From: Paractinoplanes brasiliensis
GTDB taxonomy: Bacteria; Actinomycetota; Actinomycetes; Mycobacteriales; Micromonosporaceae
Direction: 5' to 3'
DNA length: 64,000 bases
Assembly (NCBI RefSeq): GCF_004362215.1
Contig: NZ_SNWR01000002.1
Coordinates: forward strand, 310,001-374,000
Shown: in pieces, positions 9,396 through 19,055 of the stretch
Layout of the letters: each line of letters starts with the position of its first letter
Position numbering within the stretch: position 1 is the stretch's first letter
Made by a program: the position numbers and the translations under genes
Notes under the pieces: model-generated
What the model saw: only the letters and a program-made list of their open reading frames with translations
Databases searched by the model: none
Told to the model about the DNA's origin: nothing

Positions 9396-10082
9396 TCACG
9401 CGGGGGCGGCGGCGCGGTCCTGCCAGGTGACGTCGAGCGCCCGGCGGAACAGCTCGACCGGCTGGGCGCCCGACACGGCCCGCTTGTTGTCGAAGACGAA
9501 GAACGGCACGCCGCTGATGCCGAGCTGCCGGGCCTGCGCGAGGTCGGCCCGGATGTCTTTCTCGTACGCCTTGGCGCGCAGCGCCTCGAGGGCGGCGGCG
9601 CGGTCGAGACCCAGCTCGGCGGCGAGGCCGGCCAGCACGTCGTGGTCGGCCAGGTTGAGCCCCTCGGTGAACTCGGCCCGGAACAGGCGGTCGACCATCG
9701 TCAGTTCCCGACCGTGTTCCTTGGCCAGGTGGATCATCCGGTGCGCGTCCAGCGTGTTGACCATCATGGCGGTCTCGAACTTGTAGTCGAGGCCGGACTG
9801 GGCGCCCCGCGCGGCGAGCTGGGCGTGCGAGCCCTCGATCTGCGCCTTGGGCATGCCGTAGCTGCGGGCCAGGTAGTCGTCGGCGAGGACGGCGTCACCG
9901 GCGGGAAAACCGGGGTTGAGCTGGAAGCTGTGATAGCGGACCTCGACCGACGAGCCGTGCGGGAACTGCTCGATCGCTTCCTTGAGCACAGCGTTGCCGA
10001 GGTAGCAGAACGGGCAGACGACGTCGCTCCAGACGTCGATGACGACGGGCTCGGCGGCCCGGCCGAAGACGCCGGCGCTCAT
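9396..10082 (-). CDS. DsbA/FrnE-family thioredoxin-fold oxidoreductase
   Basis: About 228 residues with the start DVWSDVVCPFCYLGNAVL, the CPFC active-site motif of the FrnE/2-hydroxychromene-2-carboxylate isomerase branch of the DsbA superfamily. The C-terminal part contains ISGVPFFVFDNK, the cis-proline element of the fold. There is no signal peptide, so it should act in the cytoplasm as a thiol-disulfide oxidoreductase. The ATG at 10082 is used; GTG at 10094 is an alternative, and neither has a clear ribosome site. It is first of a two-gene unit with the TetR gene. Confidence 0.88.
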   Translation of the reverse strand: MSAGVFGRAAEPVVIDVWSDVVCPFCYLGNAVLKEAIEQFPHGSSVEVRYHSFQLNPGFPAGDAVLADDYLARSYGMPKAQIEGSHAQLAARGAQSGLDYKFETAMMVNTLDAHRMIHLAKEHGRELTMVDRLFRAEFTEGLNLADHDVLAGLAAELGLDRAAALEALRAKAYEKDIRADLAQARQLGISGVPFFVFDNKRAVSGAQPVELFRRALDVTWQDRAAAPA

Positions 10083-10294
10083 CAGTCGCACCACCCGTCC
10101 GCGGCGCAGACACCGGAATCGCCGGGGTTGCCCTCGACCGGCTCCAACAGGATCAGGGGCGCGGGGACCGGCTCGGCCGGCTCCGGCTCGACGACGGGGG
10201 CGGCCGTCTCAGTGCTACTTGACTGCATGGTCAAGAAGTTACCCCCAACTTGACGTCATCGACAACATGTGCCGGTACTTTCCAGGAACCTTCC

Positions 10295-10305
10295 CGAAAG
10301 TTCCG
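10295..10305. promoter_or_regulatory. BxlR-like palindrome, distal copy
   Basis: CGAAAGTTCCG differs at one base from the palindrome CGAAA-G-TTTCG found at the bxl locus. It lies about 55 bases upstream of the -35 of the esterase/GH115 operon and 110 bases from a second copy, a spacing compatible with DNA looping. This is inferred from motif similarity. Confidence 0.5.
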
Positions 10306-10351
10306 GCGACGCAATGCGGCTGCAAAAACCCATGATCCACTGCTCCGGATA

Positions 10352-10380
10352 TTGACGACATAGATGAACGCCTCTACGTT
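10352..10380 (+). promoter_or_regulatory. Promoter of the esterase-GH115-esterase operon
   Basis: TTGACG at 10352-10357 and TACGTT at 10375-10380 are separated by 17 bases. The same -10 hexamer and spacing occur at the bxlE promoter (43782-43810). Transcription would start near 10387, upstream of the operator at 10405 and the TTG start at 10436. Confidence 0.6.
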
Positions 10381-10404
10381 ACGGGTGTTCGTTCGATGCG
10401 TTAC

Positions 10405-10415
10405 CGAAACTTCCG
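10405..10415. promoter_or_regulatory. BxlR-like palindrome, proximal copy
   Basis: CGAAACTTCCG matches CGAAACTTTCG upstream of the LacI gene bxlR (48156-48166) at 10 of 11 positions. It would lie about 20 bases past the predicted transcription start, a position suited to repression. Confidence 0.6.
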
Positions 10416-10435
10416 ATCCACCGCGGAGGTTCCCC

Positions 10436-11749
10436 TTGCCCACCCGTCGCGAATTACTCGCCCTCACCTCGGGCGCGGCGGTCACCGCCGCGGCCGGTCT
10501 TGCCGCCCCCACCGCCGCCCACGCCGCCGGCACCGCCCACCAGGACGGCGACGGCGACTGGACCATCCCCGGGTGGATCGCCACCTGGGCCGCCGCCCCC
10601 ACCACCATCCCGCCCAACCCGCCCAGCGCCCCCATCGTGCTGGCCAACCAGACCGTCCGGCACGTCGTGCACTGCAGCGCCGGCGGCGACGAGATCCGCA
10701 TCCGGGTCACCAACGAGTTCGGCAACGGCCCGCTGCGCCTCGGCGCCGTCCGGGTCGCGTTGCGCGCCGGCAGCGGCGCCGGCACGGCCACCGTGCCCGG
10801 CACCGACCGCCGGGTCACCTTCTCCAACCAGGCCGAGGTGCGGATCCCGGCCGGGTCGCCGCTGATCAGCGACCCCGTACGACTACGGGTCCCGCCCGGC
10901 GCCGACCTGGTGGTCAGCCTCTACCTGCCGGCTCGTACCCCGGTGACGACGCTGGCCGCGTTCGCGTTCCAGGACAACGTCATCGCCGACGGCGACGTTA
11001 CCGCCGCGCGCACGGTGACCCCGGTCGCCAGGGTTGACCAGTACCTGTTCCTCTCCGGCGTCTCCGTGCGTGACCGCGGCGCCGCCATCGTCACCCTCGG
11101 CGACTCCATCACCAACGGCGCCAACACGCAGAACAACCTCAACCACCGCTGGCCCGACCTGCTCGCCGCGCGGCTGCGTTCGTCCGGCCTGCGCCGCGGC
11201 ATCGCCAACGTCGGCATCTCCGGCAACCGGCTGCTGCACGACCCCAACCCCGCCCCGGGCAGCGACGCCGAGTCGTTCGCGGCCTACTTCGGGCACAGCG
11301 GTCTGCGCCGGTTCGACCGCGACGTGATCGCCCAGCCCGGCGCGCAATTCGTGGTCGTCCTGCTCGGCGTGAACGATCTCGGCCACCCGGGCACGGTTGC
11401 GCCCGAGTCCGAGACGGTCACCGCCGACGACCTGATCGGCGGGCACCGGCAACTGATCGCCCGCGCGCACGCGGCCGGCATCGTCGCCATCGGCGCCACC
11501 ATCCTGCCGTTCAAGGGCGACACGCTGGGCTTCTACACCGAGGCCAACGAGCGCAAACGCTACGTGCTCAACCGCTGGATCCGCTCCGGCGGCGAGTACG
11601 ACGGCGTGATCGACTTCGACCGGGCGATGGGCGACCCGGCCGACCCGCTGCGCCTCAACCCCGCGTACGACAGCGGCGACCACCTGCATCCCAATGACGC
11701 CGGCATGGCCGCGATGGCCGACGCCGTACCACTGAGGTTGTTCAAATGA
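10436..11749 (+). CDS. Secreted SGNH/GDSL hydrolase, likely hemicellulose esterase
   Basis: 437 residues. A Tat-like signal (TRRELLALTSGAAVTAAAG) precedes a beta-sandwich part and an SGNH domain: block I VTLGDSITNG with the nucleophilic serine, block III-like GISGNR and GVNDLG, and block V DHLHPNDAG with the catalytic His. The start is a TTG at 10436 with GGAGG 6 bases upstream; the in-frame ATG at 10364 lies inside the promoter and would spoil the signal peptide. ATGA overlap with the GH115 gene implies translational coupling. Removal of acetyl groups from xylan is inferred from context; lipase or peptidoglycan deacetylation cannot be excluded. Confidence 0.88.
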   Translation: MPTRRELLALTSGAAVTAAAGLAAPTAAHAAGTAHQDGDGDWTIPGWIATWAAAPTTIPPNPPSAPIVLANQTVRHVVHCSAGGDEIRIRVTNEFGNGPLRLGAVRVALRAGSGAGTATVPGTDRRVTFSNQAEVRIPAGSPLISDPVRLRVPPGADLVVSLYLPARTPVTTLAAFAFQDNVIADGDVTAARTVTPVARVDQYLFLSGVSVRDRGAAIVTLGDSITNGANTQNNLNHRWPDLLAARLRSSGLRRGIANVGISGNRLLHDPNPAPGSDAESFAAYFGHSGLRRFDRDVIAQPGAQFVVVLLGVNDLGHPGTVAPESETVTADDLIGGHRQLIARAHAAGIVAIGATILPFKGDTLGFYTEANERKRYVLNRWIRSGGEYDGVIDFDRAMGDPADPLRLNPAYDSGDHLHPNDAGMAAMADAVPLRLFK

Positions 11750-14691
11750 GAACCCTGATCGCGGCGGTCACCGCGGCCACCCTGCTCGTCGTCGCGCCTG
11801 TTCCCGCCCAGGCCGGCGAGCCCGCCCCCAAGACCAAAACCGTTCCCTCGTACGTGTCCACACAGCCCGGACCGGGACGGTTCCCCCTCGTCGAGGCGGG
11901 CCGGGCGGCGCCCCTCGTGGTCAGCAAGGACGACTACGCCGGCGTCATCCGGGTCGTCGACGACCTGCAGAGCGACATCAAGAAGGTCACCGGCGCCGAG
12001 CCGGCCGTCTCCCACGACGCCATCCCCGCCGGGCGTGACCCCGTCATCGTCGGCACCATCGGCAAGAGCCCGCTCATCGACAAGATCATCGCGCGCGGCA
12101 AGCTCGACGTGCGCGGTGTCCGCGGCAAGTGGGAAACCACAGTGGAGCAGGTCGTCAGCGATCCCCTTCCCGGCGTACGGCGTGCCTTTGTGATCGCTGG
12201 CAGCGACCAGCGGGGCAGCATCTACGGCGCGTACGACCTGTCCAAGAACATCGGCGTCTCGCCCTGGCACTTCTGGGACGACGTGCCCGCGGCCCACGCC
12301 GACCGGCTGTACGTGCTGCCCGGCCGCCACACCCAGGGCACGCCCAAGGTCAAGTACCGCGGGTTCTTCATCAACGACGAGAACCCCGCCACCGGCACCT
12401 GGGCGCCCGGCTACTTCGGGCCCGGCAAGGCCCCCGGCTATCCCGGCGGGCTCAACGCGGACTACTTCGCCAAGGTGTTCGAGACCATGCTGCGGCTGAA
12501 GGCCAACTATCTGTGGCCGGCCGTCTGGGGCCGTGCGTTCGCCGAGGACGACCCGCTCAACCACGCCACCGCCAGCTTCTACGGCGTCGTCATGGGCACC
12601 TCGCACGAGGCCCCGATGATGCGCGGCATCGAGGAGTGGAACCGGCACCCCACCGGCACCGGCGAGTGGAGCTTCCGCCGCAACGCCGACGCCATCAAGG
12701 CGTACTGGCGTGACGGCGCCGAACGCATGCGCGACCAGAACATCGAGGGCGTCATCACGCTCGGCATGCGCGGCAACGGCGACGTCTCGCTGCCCGACGG
12801 CGACGGCATCGACCTGATGAGCTCGATCATCGACAGCCAGCGGGAAATCCTGCGCGACACCGGCCTGATCGACCGGCCCCAGGTGCAGACCCTCTACAAG
12901 GAGGTGCAGCGCTACTGGGACAACGGCTACCGCCCGCCGGACGACGTCACGGTCGTGTTCTGCGACGACAACTGGGGCAACATGCGCAAGCTGCCCGACG
13001 CGTCGCTGCCCGCCCGCAGCGGGGGCTACGGCATGTACTACCACTTCGACTACGTGGGTGACGGCCGTAACTACAAGTGGGCCGACACGATCAACCTCAC
13101 CAACACCTGGGAGCAGCTCGAACTGTCGTACCGCAAAGGGGTTGACCGCCTCTGGGTGGTGAATGTGGGCGACCTCAAGAACGAGGAACTTCCCACGCAG
13201 TTCTTCCTCGACTACGCCTGGAACCCGGACGCGATCCCGGTCGACCGGCTCGACGAGTGGACCGAGCAGTTCGCCGCGCAGAACTTCGGTGACGAGCTCG
13301 CCCCGGCCGTGGCGGAACTGCTCGACCGGTACGGGTTCCTGCAGTCGCGCCGCAAGCCCGAGCTGCTCAATCGGCGGATCACGCTGGACCCGGCCACCGG
13401 CGAGGTCGTCTACAACGACCAGGCCAGCCCGTTCAACCTCACCGAGTACGGCGAGATGGACCGCGTGACCGAGGAATGGCTCGACCTGGCCCGCCGCGCC
13501 ACCGCGCTGCGCGAACGGGTGCCGGCCGCCTGGCAGGACGCGTTCTATCAGCTCGTCTACTACCAGATCAAGGACACGGCGATCATCTACGAGCTGCGCC
13601 GGGCCCAGTTCACCAACATCGCGTACGCGGCCCAGGGCCGGGCGGCCACCAACCGGCTCGCCGACACCGCCGAGCGGCTGTTCGCCGAGGACCAGGCGAT
13701 GAGCGACTACTACAACACCGAGCTGGCCGGCGGCAAGTGGAAGAACTGGCAGCTGCAACCCAAGATCGGGTACGGCAACGTCGAGCGCTACGGCCCCAAC
13801 GCGCCCTGGCAGCAACCCGAACTGAACAACGTCGCGCTGCCCGACGAGATCTACCCGCACCTCAAGCGCATCACCGTGCCCGCCGAGGCGGCGATGGGTG
13901 TCGGCTCGACGCGGCTGCCCGAGTCGAACCCGTGGTCGAGCGCTGCCGCGCCGACCCTCGACATCTACAACAAGGGCACCACGCCGTTCCGGTACCGCGT
14001 CACCACGGGCGCGCCGTGGGTGCACGTGACGCCGTCCTCCGGGCTGGTCACCGACGAGGTACGCCCGGTCGTCACGGTCGACTGGAAGCGGGCCCCGCGC
14101 GGCGCGACCAGCGTGCCGATCACCATCGCGGGCGCCGGATCCTCGGCCGTCGTGCAGGCGCCGGTCAACAACCCGACGCTGCCGGCCCGCGGCTTCCTCG
14201 AGGCCGACGGTCACGTGGCGATGGAGGCCGACCACTACACCGGCAAGGCCGGCCAGTGGCGGCTGCTGCCCGGCATCGGCAAGACCGGCAACGGGCTCAC
14301 CCCGCTCAGCAGCGGGGCACGCCTCGACTACACGATGACGCTCACCAGCAGCGGACCGGTCAAGGTGACCGCGTACCTGTCGCCGCGCAACAACACGCTG
14401 CCCGGCGACGGGCTCAAGTACGCGGTGTCGGTCGACGGACAGACCCCGCAGGTCGTCAACATCACGACGGCGACCGGCGCCAACGACACCACCATGAACC
14501 GCCAATGGGCGCGCAACACCTCCGACAACATCAACCGCACCACCACCACGCACACCATCACCAAGCCGGGCAGGCACACGCTCACGTTCTGGGCGGTCGA
14601 CCCGACGGTCATCGTGCAGCGGCTGGTGGTCGACACCGGGGGAGTGAAGGACAGCTACTTCGGTCCGCCCGAGAGCCGGAGGAGCCGATGA
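11746..14691 (+). CDS. Secreted GH115 xylan alpha-glucuronidase
   Basis: 981 residues with an N-terminal signal peptide (ending about PAQA, residue 23). The whole protein follows the GH115 pattern: RGSIYGAYDLSKNIGVSPW, KVKYRGFFINDENPA, LRLKANYLWPAVWGRAF, GVITLGMRGNGD and VVFCDDNWGNMR are family signatures. C-terminal beta-rich modules follow from about residue 690. GH115 enzymes remove glucuronic or 4-O-methylglucuronic acid from internal xylose units of long-chain glucuronoxylan. ATGA overlaps at both ends bind it to the two SGNH esterase genes. The pairing with a GH30 glucuronoxylanase at 19 kb supports a glucuronoxylan substrate. Confidence 0.93.
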   Translation: MRTLIAAVTAATLLVVAPVPAQAGEPAPKTKTVPSYVSTQPGPGRFPLVEAGRAAPLVVSKDDYAGVIRVVDDLQSDIKKVTGAEPAVSHDAIPAGRDPVIVGTIGKSPLIDKIIARGKLDVRGVRGKWETTVEQVVSDPLPGVRRAFVIAGSDQRGSIYGAYDLSKNIGVSPWHFWDDVPAAHADRLYVLPGRHTQGTPKVKYRGFFINDENPATGTWAPGYFGPGKAPGYPGGLNADYFAKVFETMLRLKANYLWPAVWGRAFAEDDPLNHATASFYGVVMGTSHEAPMMRGIEEWNRHPTGTGEWSFRRNADAIKAYWRDGAERMRDQNIEGVITLGMRGNGDVSLPDGDGIDLMSSIIDSQREILRDTGLIDRPQVQTLYKEVQRYWDNGYRPPDDVTVVFCDDNWGNMRKLPDASLPARSGGYGMYYHFDYVGDGRNYKWADTINLTNTWEQLELSYRKGVDRLWVVNVGDLKNEELPTQFFLDYAWNPDAIPVDRLDEWTEQFAAQNFGDELAPAVAELLDRYGFLQSRRKPELLNRRITLDPATGEVVYNDQASPFNLTEYGEMDRVTEEWLDLARRATALRERVPAAWQDAFYQLVYYQIKDTAIIYELRRAQFTNIAYAAQGRAATNRLADTAERLFAEDQAMSDYYNTELAGGKWKNWQLQPKIGYGNVERYGPNAPWQQPELNNVALPDEIYPHLKRITVPAEAAMGVGSTRLPESNPWSSAAAPTLDIYNKGTTPFRYRVTTGAPWVHVTPSSGLVTDEVRPVVTVDWKRAPRGATSVPITIAGAGSSAVVQAPVNNPTLPARGFLEADGHVAMEADHYTGKAGQWRLLPGIGKTGNGLTPLSSGARLDYTMTLTSSGPVKVTAYLSPRNNTLPGDGLKYAVSVDGQTPQVVNITTATGANDTTMNRQWARNTSDNINRTTTTHTITKPGRHTLTFWAVDPTVIVQRLVVDTGGVKDSYFGPPESRRSR

Positions 14692-15929
14692 GACGACGCA
14701 CACTCCTGGGCGCCTCCGCGGCGGCTGTGCCCGCGGTGCTGGCCGCACAGCCCGCCGTGGCCTCCCCGGGGCACACCTCGAGGCGCTGGATCCACACCTG
14801 GACGGCGATGCCGCAGCTCACCGAGCCGCACAACCTGCCGCCGGCGCCCTTCACCGGGGAATCGTCGGTGCTGGCCGACACCACGCTGCGGCAGACCGTG
14901 CACGTGACGGTCGGAGGTTCCCGCGTACGGATCCGGTTGTCCAACGCCTTCGGCGGCGCGGCGCTGCCCGTCACCGCCGCCGCGGTGGCCCTGCCTGTCA
15001 ACGGCCGGGCGGGGGTTTCAGCCATCGTGCCCGGGTCGAGCCGGCCGCTCACGTTCGGCGGCCGGCCGTCGGCCACGGTGCCGGTCGGCGCGCAGGTCGT
15101 GTCCGACCCGGTGCCGCTGCCGGTGGGCCCCGGCGCCAACCTCACCATCACCGTCTACCTGGCCACGGGGCAGGCCACGCTCAACCTCACCTCGCACCCC
15201 GGTTCGCGGACCACCTCGTACCTGATCGCCGGCGACCACCACCGGGACCCTGACCTGCCCGGGTCCGTGGGCGTGGCGCACTGGTACCTGATCAGCGGCG
15301 TCGAGGTCGAGTCGGACGTGGCGGCCATGGCGATCGTCGGCGACTCGCTGACCGACGGGCGCGGATCCACCACCGACGGCAACGACCGCTGGCCCGACCA
15401 GATCCGCGGGGCCCGGATCGCGCTGCTCAACCAGGCGGCGGGCGGCAACCGGGTGCTCAACGACGGGCTGGGGCCCAGCGTGCTCGCCCGCCTCGACCGG
15501 GACGTGCTCGCCACCAGCGGGGTCGACCGGATGCTGCTGTTCGAAGGGGTCAACGACATCGGCACCGCCCCGGCCACCGTGGCGGCCCAGAAAGCGGTCA
15601 CCGAGGAACTGCTGGTGGCGTACGAGCAGATCGTGTTGCGGGCGCACGCGCGTGACATCAAGGTCTACGGCGCCACGATCACCCCGTTCGGGGGCAACGA
15701 GGGCTACGACGATCCGGACGGTCACCGCGAGCACACCCGTACGGCGATCAACAGTGCGATCCGTCACAACAAGATCTTTGACGGAGTCGTGGACCTCGAT
15801 GCCGCCGTACGGGATCCGGCCGCGCCCCGGCAGCTCCTGCCCGCCTACGACACCGGGGACCACCTGCACCTGAACCCCGCCGGATATCGAGCGATCGCCG
15901 AAGCGGTGCCGTCGCGCTGGTTGCGATGA
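14688..15929 (+). CDS. Secreted SGNH/GDSL hydrolase, second of the operon
   Basis: 413 residues, homologous in layout to the first esterase of the operon but clearly divergent. The signal RRRTLLGASAAAVPAVLA is followed by a beta-sandwich segment and an SGNH domain with MAIVGDSLTDGRGS, GGNRVLND, FEGVNDIG and the catalytic His in TGDHLHLNPAG. GGAGG lies just before the ATG, which overlaps the GH115 stop as ATGA. Two different esterases flanking GH115 suggest that different acyl groups or positions on xylan are removed. The exact CE family is not assigned. Confidence 0.88.
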   Translation: MRRRTLLGASAAAVPAVLAAQPAVASPGHTSRRWIHTWTAMPQLTEPHNLPPAPFTGESSVLADTTLRQTVHVTVGGSRVRIRLSNAFGGAALPVTAAAVALPVNGRAGVSAIVPGSSRPLTFGGRPSATVPVGAQVVSDPVPLPVGPGANLTITVYLATGQATLNLTSHPGSRTTSYLIAGDHHRDPDLPGSVGVAHWYLISGVEVESDVAAMAIVGDSLTDGRGSTTDGNDRWPDQIRGARIALLNQAAGGNRVLNDGLGPSVLARLDRDVLATSGVDRMLLFEGVNDIGTAPATVAAQKAVTEELLVAYEQIVLRAHARDIKVYGATITPFGGNEGYDDPDGHREHTRTAINSAIRHNKIFDGVVDLDAAVRDPAAPRQLLPAYDTGDHLHLNPAGYRAIAEAVPSRWLR

Positions 15930-16018
15930 GCCGAACCCAAGGTTTTCGTTAACCCTGGACGTGATCGGGTACCTTCCTCGGCGTCCCAGTCGGCGTCGAG
16001 GAAGGGGTCCGGCGACCC

Positions 16019-18142
16019 GTGGCGAGCAAGAACCGATCACTGTTCGGCAAAGCAGGCCTGCTGCTCATGTGTGGTCTGCTGACCGCCGTGGTGGTCTCCG
16101 CCGCCTCCTTCCCGGCCGTGGCGCTGGGCGGGCTCGTCGCCAAGGCGGGCGCCGAGGAGTTCGCGTCGCTGCCCAGCACCATCGTGCAGCAGGCCGCGCC
16201 CCAGGTGACCCGCGTGTTCGCCGCCGACGGCAAGACCCAGCTGGCCGTGCTGTACGACGAGTTCCGCAGCGACGTGCCGAACAACCAGATCTCGGTCAAC
16301 ATGCAGAACGCGATCGTCGCCGCCGAGGACCACAAGTTCTACGAGCACAACGGCGTCGACGTCAAAGGCATCGCTCGCGCGTTCGTCAACAACAGCCAGG
16401 GCGGCTCGCAGCAGGGCGCCTCGACGCTCACCATGCAATATGTGCGCATGGCCCAGGCGTACGGGGCGAAGACGGCTCAGGAAGCGATCGACGCGACCAA
16501 GGACAGCCCCGAACGCAAGATCGCCGAGATGAAGTACGCGCTGCAGGTCGAGAAGGACCTCAACAAGAAAGAGATCCTGACCCGCTACCTCAACCTGGCG
16601 CCGTTCGGCAACGGGGCGTACGGCATCTACGCGGGCGCCCAGGTCTACTTCAAGAAGTCGCCCAAGAACCTCACCATCGCCGAGTCGGCGCTGCTGGCCG
16701 GAATGGTGAAAGCGCCCACCGCGTTCGACCCGACCACCGAGACCGGCTATCCGCAGGCGTTGGCCCGGCGCAACTACATCATCGACAACATGGTGTCGCT
16801 CGGCCACATCACCAAGGCCGAGGGCGAAAAGGCCAAGAAGACCAAACTCGCCCGTACGACCAACCGGCCCGGAAACGGCTGCACGTCGGTGCAGACCAAC
16901 AGCTGGGGATTCTTCTGCGACTACTTCTACCGCTGGTGGATGGAGCAGAAAGAATTCGGTGACAACGCGTACGACCGGGAGCGGCAGCTCAAGAGCGGCG
17001 GGTACACGGTCATCACGTCGATGGACGTCAAGGCCCAGAACGCGGCCCGCCGCCAGATCAACCGCAAGATCAAGGACAACAACAAGAACGCCGTCCTGAT
17101 CGCGGGTGTCGAACCGGCCACCGGGCACGTCAAGGTGCTCGCCGCCAACCGCAAGTTCAAGCTCGACGACGGCACCAACCCGCCCAGCTCCAACCCCGGG
17201 CTGCGCAAGGCCGGGCAGCGGGCGACCTACCCGTACACCACCAACCCGATCATCACGGGCGGCGGCGACATCGACGGGTACCAGGCCGGCTCGGTGTTCA
17301 AGATGTTCACGATGGTGGCCGCGCTCGAGAACGGGTACGAGCTGGACCACCCCATCACGTCCGACTCGACGTACAAGTCGAGCTACCCGGTCGCGTTCAA
17401 CTCGCCGGCCGCCTGCCCGGGGACGTCGATCTACTGCCCGTCGAACTCGTCACCCAACACCAAGGGCACGTTCAACATGTGGAGCGGCTTCGGCAAGTCG
17501 GTCAACACGTACTTCGTGCCGCTGCAGGAACAGGTCGGGGCCGAGAAAGTCATCGACGTGTCCAAGCGGTTCGGCATGCAGTACCGCTCGTCCAGCGACC
17601 GCGACCTGATGGCGACCGAGGAGGCGGCGCACCAGTTCGGCGCCTTCACCCTCGGCGTGACCACCTCGACGCCCCTGGACATCGCCAACGCGTACGCCAC
17701 CCTGGCCGGCGACGGCATGTACTGCAAGCCCACGCCGATCAAACAGATCACCGCGTCCGACGGCACCAAACTCAAGACCGGCCAGCCCAGCTGCGTCCGG
17801 GCCACCACCCCCGACGTGGCCCGCAAGACGATCGACGCGGCCCGCTGCCCCGTCGGCGACCGCGCTCAGCTCGGCAACTGCTCCGGCAGCACCGAGCCCA
17901 ACGCGTACCGCACGATCAAGCACCCGATCTTCGGCAAGACCGGAACCACCGACGGCAACCGCACCGCCTCGCTCGTGGTCGGCGCCTCGGGTCTGGTGGT
18001 GGCCGGTTACATGGTCAACCCGGACTGGGCCAACCACACCGACGACATGCGTCACGACATCGTCAACCCGGTCACATATCGCACCCTGGCCGACTACCTC
18101 GAAGGCACCGAACCCGTGGAGTTCAAGAAACCCGGCGAGTAA
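16019..18142 (+). CDS. Class A penicillin-binding protein (bifunctional peptidoglycan synthase)
   Basis: 707 residues. After an N-terminal membrane segment (about 12-38), a GT51 transglycosylase domain carries AAEDHKFYEH with catalytic Glu103 and QQGASTLTMQYVRM. The transpeptidase domain has SVFK with nucleophile Ser425, an SVN triad motif, and KTGTT at Lys640. It polymerises and cross-links peptidoglycan at the outer face of the membrane. The GTG start has GGAAGGGG about 11 bases upstream. The C-terminus is short, without PASTA or long Pro-rich tail. The gene appears to stand alone, unrelated to the carbohydrate operon ending 89 bases before it. Confidence 0.94.
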   Translation: MASKNRSLFGKAGLLLMCGLLTAVVVSAASFPAVALGGLVAKAGAEEFASLPSTIVQQAAPQVTRVFAADGKTQLAVLYDEFRSDVPNNQISVNMQNAIVAAEDHKFYEHNGVDVKGIARAFVNNSQGGSQQGASTLTMQYVRMAQAYGAKTAQEAIDATKDSPERKIAEMKYALQVEKDLNKKEILTRYLNLAPFGNGAYGIYAGAQVYFKKSPKNLTIAESALLAGMVKAPTAFDPTTETGYPQALARRNYIIDNMVSLGHITKAEGEKAKKTKLARTTNRPGNGCTSVQTNSWGFFCDYFYRWWMEQKEFGDNAYDRERQLKSGGYTVITSMDVKAQNAARRQINRKIKDNNKNAVLIAGVEPATGHVKVLAANRKFKLDDGTNPPSSNPGLRKAGQRATYPYTTNPIITGGGDIDGYQAGSVFKMFTMVAALENGYELDHPITSDSTYKSSYPVAFNSPAACPGTSIYCPSNSSPNTKGTFNMWSGFGKSVNTYFVPLQEQVGAEKVIDVSKRFGMQYRSSSDRDLMATEEAAHQFGAFTLGVTTSTPLDIANAYATLAGDGMYCKPTPIKQITASDGTKLKTGQPSCVRATTPDVARKTIDAARCPVGDRAQLGNCSGSTEPNAYRTIKHPIFGKTGTTDGNRTASLVVGASGLVVAGYMVNPDWANHTDDMRHDIVNPVTYRTLADYLEGTEPVEFKKPGE

Positions 18143-18165
18143 CGCGACCCGTGCGTTCCTCTCCG

Positions 18166-18184
18166 CCCCGTTCCGCGGGGTTCT
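18166..18184 (+). terminator. Short hairpin after the penicillin-binding protein gene
   Basis: CCCCG (18166-18170) pairs with CGGGG (18176-18180) over a 5-base loop and is followed by TTCT. The stem is short, so this is a weak candidate. Confidence 0.4.
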
Positions 18185-18254
18185 GAATCAGCCGGTGATG
18201 GGGACGGCAGAGCAGGGCCAGGTTGTCAACGTTGGCCAGGCCATCGGTGGTTGA
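18177..18254 (-). pseudogene. Fragment of an HNH endonuclease (13E12/DUF222 type)
   Basis: Translation on the minus strand gives NVDNLALLCRPHHRLIQNP, which matches the end of the HNH motif of the actinobacterial DUF222/13E12 repeat nucleases (NL-LLC--HHRL). The upstream half of the HNH motif and the whole DUF222 domain are missing. It is a small relic and not expected to function. Confidence 0.55.
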
Positions 18255-18860
18255 GCAGGTGCGCAGCGACGTAACCGACCGCCGGAGGGCGATCAGAGCG
18301 AAGTTGGCGGCCGTCACTCTGGGTCTTGCCAGAGACGAAGCCCAAACAGCCTCGCGTATTCATTGGGCTGGCTTAAGCGCCTGACGTCGTCAACGCTGCG
18401 GGATCTGAACGAAGCCCTGATGGCATCACAGGGAGAAAGGAGCGTGTCGAGGGGTGCACGAACCCACCCATTATGCGGCGGCACAAAGCCTGGAAACGAT
18501 CCCGTTTTCTCGAAAATTAAGTACATCCATTTTGGGTAGTAAATAAATGTGAGACGCTTCGCGCGTCGGCCGGCTTGGTCACCCGGGCCGCCGTCAGTCC
18601 CGGAAGTGACGTGGCAGTCGTCTCCGTGAAGCAGCATCGTGAGAACGTGAACATTCGTGGCGCACTCTGGCGCTGGAAAGTCCCGTCAGCTCTGCCGGGA
18701 AGCGACGTGGGGTACATGGTATGAGCGGGTTGACCAGTTGACTGGCGCCGGTAGCGATGCTCTAGTCACGTGCATATCCGCAGCTAGAGAGCTCTCATAG
18801 ATCATTTCATCCCGCCTCTTGAGGCAGGGGAAACCTTCTGGCAACATTGACCGCGCTATA
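18255..18860. other. Gene-poor, locally AT-rich stretch
   Basis: About 600 bases with no supported gene. A minus-strand reading at 18314-18637 (107 codons) has no recognisable domain and poor codon use. Bases 18500-18560 are markedly AT-rich for this genome, which fits remnant or foreign DNA. No transposase or att-like repeat was seen. Confidence 0.4.
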
Positions 18861-18874
18861 TGGGAGCGCTCCCG
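18861..18874. promoter_or_regulatory. CebR-type operator upstream of the GH30 gene
   Basis: TGGGAGCGCTCCCG matches the CebR/CelR operator at 13 of 14 positions and the perfect copy at 1992-2005. It lies 181 bases before the GH30 start codon, with TTGACC at 18847-18852 as a possible -35. Confidence 0.72.
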
Positions 18875-19055
18875 TGGGCTGCTGGTTATCGTTCACATAG
18901 TTGGGCGTGGCAGGCACAACCCCTTGGCTCGCGTTCCGTGTCGCCGGTCGGACTGAGGTTCCCCGGACCCTGACGACGAGGCCGCTGGCGCGCCGCCTGG
19001 ACCGCTGCGGCGTGGACGAGCATCGGCGGGCACCGACGAATGAGAAGGACGAGAC

